Source: Oceanospirillaceae bacterium
GTDB lineage: Bacteria; Pseudomonadota; Gammaproteobacteria; Pseudomonadales; Balneatricaceae
Length of the DNA stretch: 60,972 bases
Reading direction: 5' to 3'
NCBI GenBank assembly: GCA_013373085.1
Contig: JABXIM010000110.1
Coordinates: forward strand, 1-60,972
Position numbers and translations under genes: made by a program. Position 1 is the stretch's first letter, and each line of letters starts with the position of its first letter. The notes below the pieces were generated by a model that was not told the DNA's origin, made no database searches, and saw nothing but the letters and a program-made list of their open reading frames with translations. This document shows positions 10,659 to 19,244 of the stretch, piece after piece.

Positions 10659-11819
10659 ATGGCAGACATAAACAAATCGCTCGCCCGGCAACTGGATGAA
10701 CTGTCGAAGCGCATCGAGCAACTGGAAAGCAGGGTCGGCGGCGGCAAGCCGACCATTGAAGACACCCGAACGGACGATGATGCGCAACGTTACTGCGCCA
10801 TGCCGTCGGTACCGGAACGGACCTTCAGTGCCGAGATATCTTCGCATCGCGCGCGCCTCATACGCTGGATCGACAAAAAGTGGGTTAACGGTACCCGCCT
10901 GCATTACTACTTCTTCGATTCGGGCCCCTACGCGGGTGGCTCCGATCAACGCGAGATGGTGCGCGAGGGTTTCGAGGTCTGGCGCAATGTCGGGATCGGT
11001 ATCGGCTTCGAGGAAGTGTCCAGTATCGACGATGCCGAAATCCGTATCGGCTTTCTCTCGGGTGATGGCGCCTGGTCTTACGTTGGCCGGGACGTCATCG
11101 ATATACCGGGTCAGCATGAGCGAACCATGAACTTCGGCTGGGACCTGACCCGGGATCCGCGCGGGGTCGATACACCGGTGCACGAGATCGGTCATACGCT
11201 GGGCTTTCCCCACGAACACCAGAACCCGTTCGCCGGCATCGTCTGGGACGAAGAGGCGGTGTATGACTACTTTGGCGGCGCTCCCAACAACTGGCCGCGG
11301 GAAACCACTTTCCACAATGTCCTGCGCAAGCTGCCGGAGAACGAAGTCGAGGGCTCGGATTGGGATCCGGATTCGGTCATGCACTATGGTTTCCCGGCAG
11401 GGTTGATCCTGCGTCCGGAACAATACCGCAACGGGCTCAGTCCGGCGTTGGGGCTTTCGGACAAGGACATCGGCCAGGCGCGCTTTTTCTATCCGCCGCT
11501 GGATGATGAGCGCAACCCGCGTCTCGAGCCTTTCCGGCTGGAGATGCTGTCGCTGAGCCCGGGCGAACAGAAAAATTTCACCATCGAGCCGACCGCCACC
11601 GGCCGCTATAGCATTCAAACCTTCGGTCAGTCCGATACGCTGATGGTGCTGTTCGAGGATGTGGCCGGCGAGTTGCGATACATGACCGCCGACGATGATA
11701 GTGGCACCGGCCTCAATGCGCGTATCCGCGTCCGGCTGCAACGTGGCCGACGCTACGTGCTGCGGGTACGGCTCTATCTGAACTGGGCCAGTGGCGATAC
11801 GGCGCTGTTGCTTTGGTAG
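10659..11819 (+). CDS. Astacin-like (M12A) zinc metalloprotease with C-terminal PPC-type domain
   Basis: The start is the ATG at 10659 because a perfect AGGAGG lies 8 bases upstream; this gives 386 residues. Residues 1-30 form a short coiled-coil-like helix (LDELSKRIEQLESR). The catalytic domain has the metzincin zinc site HEIGHTLGFPHEH, with His175, and the Met-turn SVMHYGFP. The last 100 residues (FRLEMLSLSPGEQKNFTIE ... RRYVLRVRLYL) look like a bacterial pre-peptidase C-terminal beta domain. There is no signal peptide, which is odd for an astacin, so export may use another route or the protein may act inside the cell. It is a single gene between an AT-rich region and the channel gene. Confidence 0.85.
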   Translation: MADINKSLARQLDELSKRIEQLESRVGGGKPTIEDTRTDDDAQRYCAMPSVPERTFSAEISSHRARLIRWIDKKWVNGTRLHYYFFDSGPYAGGSDQREMVREGFEVWRNVGIGIGFEEVSSIDDAEIRIGFLSGDGAWSYVGRDVIDIPGQHERTMNFGWDLTRDPRGVDTPVHEIGHTLGFPHEHQNPFAGIVWDEEAVYDYFGGAPNNWPRETTFHNVLRKLPENEVEGSDWDPDSVMHYGFPAGLILRPEQYRNGLSPALGLSDKDIGQARFFYPPLDDERNPRLEPFRLEMLSLSPGEQKNFTIEPTATGRYSIQTFGQSDTLMVLFEDVAGELRYMTADDDSGTGLNARIRVRLQRGRRYVLRVRLYLNWASGDTALLLW

Positions 11820-11908
11820 GCCTTTGCACCTGAATCAGGCTGAACAGGTTTCTTGTCGGAGAGCGGCTACAGGCGCTAAGCTTCGGGGCAGTCTTGGAGG
11901 AATGCCCC

Positions 11909-14362
11909 ATGCGCAAGCGCTGTTTCGGTTCGGACATCGGACGTCCAACCCGCCCCCTGACCCTGCTGGTCGCTCTGCTGTGCCTGTCTTGGCTGACGCT
12001 GATTCCGAGTCCGGCCATCGCGGCCGAGGCGTCTTCGCCCCCGAGCGACGCAGCGCAGGAGGCGATTGTCCAGCGGACCCAGACACTGCTGGATAGTGGC
12101 AACGCCTCGGTCGAGCAGCTAAACGAACAGCGCGCCGAAGTCGCGAGGCTGCGCGATGCCGCGACGGCTCGCGTGCAAGGAGGCAGTGTCGAAGCCCGGG
12201 TCATGCAGGCACAGCTCGACAGCCTGGGCCCGCCGCCGGCCGAAGGGGAAACCGAGGCGGAAGATATTGCCGCGCGGCGCGCCGAGCTCGAAAACGCGCT
12301 GGCTCAGGCCAACGAGCCGGTGCGCAAGGCCCGGGAGACGCTGCAGCGTGCCGAACTGCTGATACGGGAAATCGACGGACAGATCCGTCGTCAGGAAGCA
12401 CGGCAACTGCTCAAGCGCTTTCCATCGCCACTGGTACCGACGCACTGGACCGAGGCGGGCACCGAAGTGTTGCTCTATGTCGCCCGTGTGCACGGTGAGC
12501 TCGAGGCCAATCTCGAGAATGAGAGCAAACGTGCCCACCTGCGTTCTGTGTATCCGCAGGTGTTGCTGCTGGCTGCCGTCGGGCTGCTGGTGCTGATCAT
12601 CGTACAGCCGCGCGCCGTCAATCGTCTAGAGGACGCCGCCAGCCGTGCCGAAGGCCGGCCGCGGCGCTGGTTCTTTTCGATCATGCTCAATCTGCTTCGG
12701 TTTCTGCTGCCGGCCCTCGGTGCGCTGATGCTGGTTGAAATCGTGCCGCTGCTGGATATCACGCCCGCTTTGCTCAACCGTACGGCCGCATTGCTGCCGT
12801 TACTGGCGTTGATCATCGTGATGGCGCACTGGCTGGGGCACACGCTGTTCTCGCCAAAAGAGCCGGCCAACCGCCTGTTGCCGTTCGACGACGGACTAGC
12901 CCACCGGGGCGTTCGTCTGTGTCAGTGGCTGGGTGTGGTGTTGGCGCTGGATATGACCCTGAAGGCACAGGCGCTTGATTACAGCTTCCAGCAGGCGACG
13001 CTGTCGGTAGTGTCGTTGCCGGTGATCTTCATCGCCAGCACGATGCTCTGGCGTTTTGCGTTCCTGCTGCGTAAAGGCAACGACGAGGCGCCGCCCGAAA
13101 CGGGCATGAGTGCCGATACGGAAGAGCTGGAAGACCATAAACCCGAACAGAGCTTCCTCAGATTTATTGCGATGCTGATGCGCATTTCCGCCATCGTGTC
13201 TCCGATCGTTGTGCTGCTGGGGTATGTCAACCTCTCGCGCCAGATGGCCATGCCGCTGATCCTGACGATAGCGGAACTGGGTATTGCGCTGTTCCTGTAC
13301 CGCCTGTTGATGATCGTACTCGACACCCTTGTCGGCAGAGACAGCAGTTCCAACGAAAGCTCGATGTCGCTGTTGCCGATCATCGTGATTTTTTTCCTGT
13401 CGTTGGCAATGTTGCCGGTGGTAGCGCTGACCTGGGGAGCGCGCCCGACCGATATCGCCGAGGTCTGGCGTCTGCTGACCAGTGGCGTCCAGCTCGGTGA
13501 TATCAACCTGTCCCTCGACAGCATCATCATGCTGGTGCTGGTGTTCACGTCCGGTCTGCTGATCACACGCTGGGTGCAGCGTCTGCTACGGACCTCGGTG
13601 CTGCCACGAACCCGGCTCGACACCGGTGCCCGGAACGCGCTGGTGACCGGTTTGGGTTATCTCGGCATGACGCTGGCGGCGCTGGTGGCGGTGTCGTCCG
13701 CCGGACTCAACCTGGCGAGCCTCGCGGTCGTCGCCGGTGCGCTGTCAGTCGGTATCGGTTTTGGGTTGCAGACCATCGTGTCGAATTTCGTCTCCGGCAT
13801 CATTCTGCTCATCGAACGGCCGATCAAGCAGGGCGACTGGATCGAGGTGTCCGGCTATGCCGGTTACGTACGCAAGATATCGGTGCGTTCGACGCGCATC
13901 GAAACCTTCGACAGCCACGACGTCATCGTGCCGAACTCGGACCTGATCGCCGGGGTGGTCAAGAACATGACGCTGTCATCGAAGATGGGGCGCCTGATCC
14001 TGCCAGTAGGGGTGGCCTATGGCAGCGACCTTGAAAAGACCCGGGACATACTGTTGGAGGCGGCACGTTCGCACAATGGCATTCGTGCCTATCCGGCACC
14101 GCAGTTGCTGTTCATCGGCCTTGGCGACAGCTCACTCGATTTTGAGCTGCGTTGCTTCCTGAAGGACGTCAGCGACATCATGGCGGTGAAATCCGACTTG
14201 CTATTCAGCATTTACGCCGCACTCAACAATGCCGGCGTCGAAATTCCGTTCCCGCAGCGGGATCTTCATCTGCGCGATATCGACCGGCTGGTAGCCGCAA
14301 TCGAAAAGCGTGCCAGCAACGAGGTCCCGACAGCGCGTCGTGAGACGCCGCTGGACGCCTGA
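11909..14362 (+). CDS. Large MscS-family mechanosensitive channel (MscK/MscM-like)
   Basis: Inner-membrane channel that opens under hypo-osmotic tension. The ATG at 11909 follows GGAGG at about 8 bases and gives 817 residues with a signal peptide ending IPSPAIAAEA. The periplasmic part (about 30-190) is helical with coiled-coil character (EQLNEQRAEVARLRD). About ten hydrophobic segments follow. The pore helix and beta domain are diagnostic: LAVVAGALSVGIGFGLQ, then VSGIILLIERPIKQGDW and ETFDSHDVIVPNSDLI. It is shorter than E. coli MscK (about 1120 residues). The gene is monocistronic; a small secreted protein gene follows on the same strand after 68 bp. Confidence 0.92.
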   Translation: MRKRCFGSDIGRPTRPLTLLVALLCLSWLTLIPSPAIAAEASSPPSDAAQEAIVQRTQTLLDSGNASVEQLNEQRAEVARLRDAATARVQGGSVEARVMQAQLDSLGPPPAEGETEAEDIAARRAELENALAQANEPVRKARETLQRAELLIREIDGQIRRQEARQLLKRFPSPLVPTHWTEAGTEVLLYVARVHGELEANLENESKRAHLRSVYPQVLLLAAVGLLVLIIVQPRAVNRLEDAASRAEGRPRRWFFSIMLNLLRFLLPALGALMLVEIVPLLDITPALLNRTAALLPLLALIIVMAHWLGHTLFSPKEPANRLLPFDDGLAHRGVRLCQWLGVVLALDMTLKAQALDYSFQQATLSVVSLPVIFIASTMLWRFAFLLRKGNDEAPPETGMSADTEELEDHKPEQSFLRFIAMLMRISAIVSPIVVLLGYVNLSRQMAMPLILTIAELGIALFLYRLLMIVLDTLVGRDSSSNESSMSLLPIIVIFFLSLAMLPVVALTWGARPTDIAEVWRLLTSGVQLGDINLSLDSIIMLVLVFTSGLLITRWVQRLLRTSVLPRTRLDTGARNALVTGLGYLGMTLAALVAVSSAGLNLASLAVVAGALSVGIGFGLQTIVSNFVSGIILLIERPIKQGDWIEVSGYAGYVRKISVRSTRIETFDSHDVIVPNSDLIAGVVKNMTLSSKMGRLILPVGVAYGSDLEKTRDILLEAARSHNGIRAYPAPQLLFIGLGDSSLDFELRCFLKDVSDIMAVKSDLLFSIYAALNNAGVEIPFPQRDLHLRDIDRLVAAIEKRASNEVPTARRETPLDA

Positions 14363-14430
14363 GCGGGCGCCCGGCTGGTGTCGGTGTTACCGGAGCAACT
14401 CAAGTGAGCATCTTTGCTCAGGGAGGATGT

Positions 14431-14718
14431 ATGAAAAAGCTGACCCTCGCATTGACCACCCTGCTGGTGGCGTCATCCGTTTCAGCGGATCTGCTCGATC
14501 CGGATTGTACCGCGGAGAAGGCCGCCAAGAGCGCGGTAGCTAAATCCACTATCGGTATTGGCGGGCGCTGTACGCCGGCCGAAGCGGTCAAGGATACGGC
14601 GGCGGACAAGATCGATGACCTGGCGCCACACGACAAGGGATCCGACAAGGCGCTGGACAAACTCGACCATGACGACGAGCCGTCGGCGAAGAAGGCGATC
14701 AAGAAAGCGCTGAACTGA
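14431..14718 (+). CDS. Small secreted lysine/aspartate-rich protein, unknown function
   Basis: 95 residues, starting at the ATG at 14431 with GGGAGG 4-9 bases upstream. A clear signal peptide (MKKLTLALTTLLVASSVSA) is followed by a short, highly charged mature region of about 75 residues with two cysteines (DPDC and GGRC) that could form a disulphide. The tail is Ala/Asp/Lys-rich. No family was recognised. A strong hairpin lies just past the stop codon. Confidence 0.7.
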   Translation: MKKLTLALTTLLVASSVSADLLDPDCTAEKAAKSAVAKSTIGIGGRCTPAEAVKDTAADKIDDLAPHDKGSDKALDKLDHDDEPSAKKAIKKALN

Positions 14719-14723
14719 GCACG

Positions 14724-14752
14724 GCCCCGGGGCAGGCTGCCGCTGCCCCGGT
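14724..14752 (+). terminator. GC-rich hairpin after the small secreted protein gene
   Basis: The arms CCGGGGCAG and CTGCCCCGG enclose a short GCTGCCG-type loop. There is no T-run, so termination is inferred from position and stem strength. Confidence 0.55.
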
Positions 14753-14913
14753 CAGTGGCTGAGCGACAGCCGGATACCGATCAGTAAGAAAAGGCCGGCG
14801 CGCAGGCAACTGAAGGTTAGCCCGCCTGGATCCAGCAGCCCGGGACCCGGCCGGCGGTGCGCTTCGCCATACTGCACCCTACACTTTGGAGGTGGTACAA
14901 ACGGGAGAGGGTA

Positions 14914-15396
14914 ATGGATATCTATCTGATGCAGCACGGGCTCGCCCTCGACAAGGAGGCGGATCCGGAGCGGCACCTGAGCGACGCGGGCCTGAATGCG
15001 GTTCGCCGCGTGGCAAACCGGGCGGCCGAGCTGGGGCTGGAATTGGGCACGATCTACCACAGCGGCAAGGCCAGGTCGCAGCAGAGTGCCGAGATGCTCG
15101 CCGAGGCGCTGAATCGCAGGGAACTCGTCGACTTTCTGGCCGGACTCAATCCCAAGGATCCTGTCGTGCCCTATCTGGACTGGCTGCAGCAACGGTCAGC
15201 GGAGGGCGTGGCGGCGCTGACGTTGGTGGGGCATCTGCCGTCACTGGCGCGATTGACGGCGCTGCTGGTGACGGGCAGCGAGGGCCAATCTATTGTTGCC
15301 TTCGAGAACGCGGGCCTGGTCAAGCTGATACCGGATCCCGACCGGGAGCATCGCTATCTAGTGAGCTGGATCCTGAGTCCGAGCCTGGTGCTGTGA
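14914..15396 (+). CDS. sixA: Phosphohistidine phosphatase, SixA family
   Basis: Histidine-phosphatase-superfamily enzyme of 160 residues, usually acting on phosphohistidine of HPt domains or PTS proteins. It starts at the ATG at 14914 after GGGAGAGG. The catalytic motif is present as YLMQHGLA (SixA uses RHG or QHG) and a second active-site His is in LVGHLPSLARL. HSGKARSQQSAEML supplies the conserved Ser and Arg. The frame ends 11 bp before the SDR gene, so it may be read into the catabolic operon, but it is more often a stand-alone housekeeping gene. Confidence 0.85.
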   Translation: MDIYLMQHGLALDKEADPERHLSDAGLNAVRRVANRAAELGLELGTIYHSGKARSQQSAEMLAEALNRRELVDFLAGLNPKDPVVPYLDWLQQRSAEGVAALTLVGHLPSLARLTALLVTGSEGQSIVAFENAGLVKLIPDPDREHRYLVSWILSPSLVL

Positions 15397-15407
15397 GGAG
15401 CGAGACA

Positions 15408-16136
15408 ATGCAAAAGGTCTGTATCGTCACCGGGGGATCGTCCGGCATCGGGCAGAGCGTCGTCGAGGCCTTTAGCCGCGATGGCTTCCGAGTCTTCAAC
15501 CTGGATAAGACACCCTGCGATGGCTGCGAAACGGTCCGTTGCGACATGACCCGGGTCAGTGCGGTGGAGGGCGCGATTTCGGCCATAGTCGCCAGAACCG
15601 GTCGCGTCGACGTGCTGATCGCCAATGCCGGCATTCATTTCTCCGCCACCATCGAAAACACCTCGGAGGAGGATTTCGACCGGGTGTTCGCGACCAACGT
15701 GAAGGGGGCCTACGCGGCGATACGTGCGGTATTGCCGGCGATGAAGGCACAGCACAGCGGCGCCATCGTACTGACCTCGTCCGACCAGGCGCTGGTCGGC
15801 AAGCCCAACTCCTTTGCCTACAATCTCAGCAAGGCGGCCATCGCGTCGATGGCGAGGACGACGGCGCTGGATTATGCCAAGTATGGCATTCGTGCCAATG
15901 CCGTCTGCCCCGGGACCATCGATACGCCGCTGTACCACAGGGCAATCGATGCCTACTGCGCCAGGAGCGGTGCCGACGAAGCGGCGGTCCATGCCGAAGA
16001 GGCGGAACAGCAGCCGCTGGGGCGAATCGGCCGACCCGAGGAAGTGGCCGAACTGATCCATTTTCTGGCCAGCGACAAGGCCTCGTTCATTACCGGCAGC
16101 CTGCAGGTCATCGACGGCGGCTATACCGCCCGTTGA
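15408..16136 (+). CDS. Short-chain dehydrogenase/reductase (probable sugar or sugar-acid dehydrogenase)
   Basis: 242-residue classical SDR. The start at the ATG at 15408 follows GAGGAG. It has the Rossmann motif TGGSSGIGQ near residue 8, a truncated NNAG motif (ANAG), the catalytic SSDQALVGKPNSFAYNLSK segment (Ser, Tyr-x-x-x-Lys) and the C-terminal FITGSLQVIDGGYTAR. The cofactor loop (NLDKTP, acidic residue after beta-2) favours NAD. The adjacent amidohydrolase gene starts 9 bp later, and a dehydratase and an aldolase-like gene lie convergent to them. The set resembles non-phosphorylative deoxysugar oxidation, in which an SDR oxidises the sugar or a 2-keto-3-deoxy acid. The substrate is an inference. 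Confidence 0.85.
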   Translation: MQKVCIVTGGSSGIGQSVVEAFSRDGFRVFNLDKTPCDGCETVRCDMTRVSAVEGAISAIVARTGRVDVLIANAGIHFSATIENTSEEDFDRVFATNVKGAYAAIRAVLPAMKAQHSGAIVLTSSDQALVGKPNSFAYNLSKAAIASMARTTALDYAKYGIRANAVCPGTIDTPLYHRAIDAYCARSGADEAAVHAEEAEQQPLGRIGRPEEVAELIHFLASDKASFITGSLQVIDGGYTAR

Positions 16137-16145
16137 GGCCGCCGG

Positions 16146-17039
16146 ATGCAGATTATCGATCCCCATCTGCACCTTATTGCGCTCGGCGAAGGCGATTACG
16201 ACTGGTTGAAACCGCTGCAACCGCCGGCCTGGCCGGACAAGGCGCAACTGAATCGCGACTATCTCGAAGCGGACCTGAAGCTGCCGCCGCCGCTCGAGCT
16301 TGCAGGCTTTGTCCATATCGAGGCGGGATTCGACAATGCGGCGCCCTGGCGGGAGCTGGAGTGGCTGCAGCGGCATTGCCGCAGGCCGTATCGCAGTATC
16401 GCCTTTGCCGACTTGAGCCGCACCGACTTCGCCGAGGTGCTGACCCGGCTGCGACGCTATCCCTCGCTGGCGGGCATCCGCCATATCCTCGACCACCGTG
16501 CGGCGGCACTGCTGAGCCTGAAACCGGTGGCGGCCGCTCTGGAGCACCTTTGGGCAGAGCAGCTGATCTTCGAGGCACAACTCGCCGGCACCGATAACGA
16601 GGGCGTGGAGCAGCTCTGTCGTCGAATGGACGCGCTCCCGGACCTGCGCGTCTGTATCGGCCACGGCGGATTTCCGCCGCCCGGGCCGGAGCATGGGGCT
16701 GTCTGGCAGACGAACCTCGGGCGGCTCGCTCAGTTCCCGGGTTGTGCGATCAAGTGCTCGGGCTGGGAAATGGTCGAGCGGCGGTGGCGGCCCGAATGGG
16801 CCGAACGCGTGGTCAGAATCCTGGTGGAGCTGTTCGGTATCGAGCGGGTGATGCTGGCCAGCAACTTCCCGGTCAGCGAATTGGGCATCGGCTATGGCGC
16901 GCTGTGGCAGTGGTACGGTTCGTTGTCGGGCTTCTCCAGCGCCGAGCGGGAAGCGCTCTGTTACGCCAATGCACAACGTTGGTACGGGTTTGATCAAACC
17001 GGCACGAATGTGTGGGACCGACGCCCTCGTCGGGAATAG
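16146..17039 (+). CDS. Amidohydrolase (Amidohydro_2), fuconolactonase-like
   Basis: 297-residue TIM-barrel metal-dependent hydrolase in the family of L-fuconolactonase, L-rhamnono-lactonase and related lactonases. The N-terminal metal motif is DPHLHLI at residues 5-11. A later His is in CIGHGGFPPPG, and the C-terminal MLASNFPVS is the variant with Asn where many relatives have Asp (SDFPV). It is 9 bp downstream of the SDR, a probable operon pair that would open the lactone made by the dehydrogenase. Lactonase activity is inferred from family and context. Confidence 0.8.
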   Translation: MQIIDPHLHLIALGEGDYDWLKPLQPPAWPDKAQLNRDYLEADLKLPPPLELAGFVHIEAGFDNAAPWRELEWLQRHCRRPYRSIAFADLSRTDFAEVLTRLRRYPSLAGIRHILDHRAAALLSLKPVAAALEHLWAEQLIFEAQLAGTDNEGVEQLCRRMDALPDLRVCIGHGGFPPPGPEHGAVWQTNLGRLAQFPGCAIKCSGWEMVERRWRPEWAERVVRILVELFGIERVMLASNFPVSELGIGYGALWQWYGSLSGFSSAEREALCYANAQRWYGFDQTGTNVWDRRPRRE

Positions 17040-17142
17040 TGCCCTGGTTCGCTGCGGGGCGCCGCTCCTACGGGCGCATCGCCTGCGGGCGCATCGTTCG
17101 CAGGCGTGCGTCCCCGCTGCCCAGAGAGCGGGCTCTCGACGG
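17040..17142. repeat. REP-like palindromes between convergent genes
   Basis: The spacer contains GCTGCGGGGCGCCGCTCCTA and two GGGCGCATCG units, resembling pseudomonad REP sequences. It lies between the convergent ends of the amidohydrolase and dehydratase genes and may protect or terminate both transcripts. Confidence 0.5.
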
Positions 17143-18318
17143 CTATTTCACCTCGACCCGCGGCGAGCGCAGGACGACCTCATCGTTCAAATCGATCCCG
17201 AGTCCCGGTGCATCCGGCGCCTCGAAGATGCCATTGACCGGCTGATAATCCTGGATGCAAAGCTCCCGGTTCCAGTCCTTGATCGCATAGGTATGATGCT
17301 CGTGGATCAGGAAGTTGGGGATGGCCGTTTCCAGCTGCAGTGCGGCGGCGGTGGCGACCGGTCCGCCACAGACGTGCGCCTGAATCCGGATATCGTAGAT
17401 ATCGGCGTAGTCGCACACCTTCTTGGTCTCGGTCAGGCCTCCGCAGAGGCCAACGTCGGGCTGCAGCACGTCCAGGCTCTGATCCTCGAAGTAGGGGCGC
17501 ACGCCCCAGCGGTGGTAGAGGCGTTCGCCGCCCGCCAGCGGGACCCGGACCGCCGCCGCCACCTTGGCGTGGAGCGCGGAGTTGAGGTAATTGACCGGCT
17601 CCTCGAAATACATGCACCCGACCTCCTCGACCAGCTCGCCGAGCTGGATGGCGGTCGTGGCACCGGGCAGGCTGTGGCATTCGAAGATGATATCGACATC
17701 GTCACCGACGGCGTCCCGGATCGCCTGCAGGCGGGCGCGGAACAGTTTCATTTCCGGGCGGGTGAAAATGCGGGTGCGGTCGAAATGGGTGACGCCGTCC
17801 TTGTCGTACATGATGGGGTCGACCTTGACGCAGTCGTAGCCTTCGGCGACCGCTTTCTCCGCGGCCCGGCCGTAGTCGGCCGGCTCGATGAGGCGGTTGA
17901 ACTCGCTGTCCCAGTCGAACTGCAGCTGGCTGGCATAGGTGCGCAGGCGGTCGTTGTGCTTGCCGCCGAGCAACTGGTAGACGGGCAGCCCCAGCGCCTT
18001 GCCCTTGATATCCCAGAGCGCCGTGTCGATGGCGCTCATCGCGGCGTAGATGACCGGCCCGCCGCCCAGGCCCCAGAAGCTTTCCCGCAGCATCCGGCTC
18101 CACAGCAGCTCGGTCTGGAACGGGTCCCAGCCGAGCAGCATGGCCTCGGCGATCTCCCTGATCATGTTGGCCGCCGCACTGTGGCCCAGGTCATAGGCCA
18201 GTCCGGCCTCGCCAACGCCGCTGATACCTTCGTCGGTATGGATGCGCACGAATACCGGATTCCACACCGGGCGTTTGGGGCACTCGATATCGAAAATTTC
18301 GACAGCTTGGACTTTCAT
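17143..18318 (-). CDS. Mandelate racemase/muconate lactonizing enzyme-family sugar-acid dehydratase
   Basis: 391-residue enolase-superfamily enzyme that abstracts the alpha proton of a carboxylate using Mg2+. It has the N-terminal capping domain, then the barrel with the KxD motif (CVKVDP) and metal ligands in FECHS, FEEPVN and GGERLY; a His/Cys site (QAHVCGG) replaces the usual His-Asp dyad loop. RPVWNPVFVRIHTDEGISG and LWDIKGKALGLPVYQLLGG are characteristic. The sequence fits acid sugar dehydratases (fuconate, gluconate or mannonate type) more than racemases. It is transcribed with the aldolase-like gene (25 bp apart) and probably the opp genes. The exact sugar acid is not determinable here. 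Confidence 0.85.
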   Translation of the reverse strand: MKVQAVEIFDIECPKRPVWNPVFVRIHTDEGISGVGEAGLAYDLGHSAAANMIREIAEAMLLGWDPFQTELLWSRMLRESFWGLGGGPVIYAAMSAIDTALWDIKGKALGLPVYQLLGGKHNDRLRTYASQLQFDWDSEFNRLIEPADYGRAAEKAVAEGYDCVKVDPIMYDKDGVTHFDRTRIFTRPEMKLFRARLQAIRDAVGDDVDIIFECHSLPGATTAIQLGELVEEVGCMYFEEPVNYLNSALHAKVAAAVRVPLAGGERLYHRWGVRPYFEDQSLDVLQPDVGLCGGLTETKKVCDYADIYDIRIQAHVCGGPVATAAALQLETAIPNFLIHEHHTYAIKDWNRELCIQDYQPVNGIFEAPDAPGLGIDLNDEVVLRSPRVEVK

Positions 18319-18343
18319 AACGGCTCCTTAAAATGCGAAATGC

Positions 18344-19111
18344 TCAGGCGGCGAAGCCCGGGTCGAGGCGGTAGGCCTTGCGCAGCATCGCCGGCCAGTT
18401 CTTGCAGCCGCCTGTGCTGCCGGAATGCACCACGCCTGCCTGCCTGGCGATGCCGGCGACAATCACCGATGATACCGGCACCGTTTCTGCGTCCGACGCC
18501 AGCAGCATCATCTGAATCTCGCAGGCCCGCTGCAGGTCATACATGCGCATGAAGGCGTCGCCGACCGTCGGTCCGACGGTCAGGGCGCCGTGATTGCGCA
18601 GCAGCAGATGGTGATTGTCACCCAGGTCCCGCTGCAGGCGACGTTTCTCCTCCGGATTGACCGCCAGTCCCTCATAGTCGTGATAACCCAGCGACGGCAG
18701 CGAGAACAGCGCGTACTGGCTCAGCGGCTGCAGGCCCGCCTTCTGGGTGGCGACGGCGATGGTGGCGTTGGTATGCAGGTGCAGCACGCAGCGGGCATCG
18801 TCGCGTGCCTCGTGTATCGCGCTGTGAATGGTGAAGCCGGCGGGATTGAAACTGAACGGCGTCTCATCCAGTACCCGGCCTTCCCGATTGATCTTGACCA
18901 GACTGGATGCGGTGATCTCGTCGAAGGTCAGGCCGAACGGATTGACCAGAAAATGGTGGCTGCCGGGCACGCGGACCGAGATATGAGTGTAGATCAGGTC
19001 GTCCCAGCCGAAATGGGCGACCAGACGATAGCAGGCGGCCAGATCGACCCGAAGTTGCCACTCGTCGTCTGGGACCCGTTGTTTCATGTCGATGGTGGGC
19101 AGTTCGAACAC
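18344..19111 (-). CDS. Class II aldolase/adducin family protein
   Basis: 255 residues; the GTG start at 19111 has GGAGG about 9 bases upstream (an internal ATG at 19087 is possible). The family cleaves or forms C-C bonds using Zn2+ bound by three histidines. VLHLHT and LLRNHGAL provide three His ligands. The segment NPAGFTIHSAIHEARDD replaces the PSSE-type motif that carries the catalytic Glu in L-fuculose-phosphate aldolase, as in the adducin-like subgroup, so true aldolase activity is uncertain. The position beside a sugar-acid dehydratase suggests it acts on the 2-keto-3-deoxy acid product. Confidence 0.8.
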   Translation of the reverse strand: MFELPTIDMKQRVPDDEWQLRVDLAACYRLVAHFGWDDLIYTHISVRVPGSHHFLVNPFGLTFDEITASSLVKINREGRVLDETPFSFNPAGFTIHSAIHEARDDARCVLHLHTNATIAVATQKAGLQPLSQYALFSLPSLGYHDYEGLAVNPEEKRRLQRDLGDNHHLLLRNHGALTVGPTVGDAFMRMYDLQRACEIQMMLLASDAETVPVSSVIVAGIARQAGVVHSGSTGGCKNWPAMLRKAYRLDPGFAA

Positions 19112-19244
19112 CTGGGCTTTCCTCCGGTGCCGGTTTTATCGAAAAGGCGTACCTAAGAGCAAAGCCCATTGCGGGGGAAAGTAAAGCCGTCGCCGCCGAT
19201 ATTGCGCCTTTCCCCAGCCACCATTGCTGCCGCAGACCGTCGGC

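Noticed and set aside
15354-16997. Long minus-strand frame opposite the SDR and amidohydrolase genes
   Set aside because: Composition is shadow-like, and it spans two well-defined plus-strand genes.
16894-18552. Plus-strand frame opposite the enolase-family dehydratase
   Set aside because: Antisense shadow; the dehydratase on the minus strand has a complete set of motifs.
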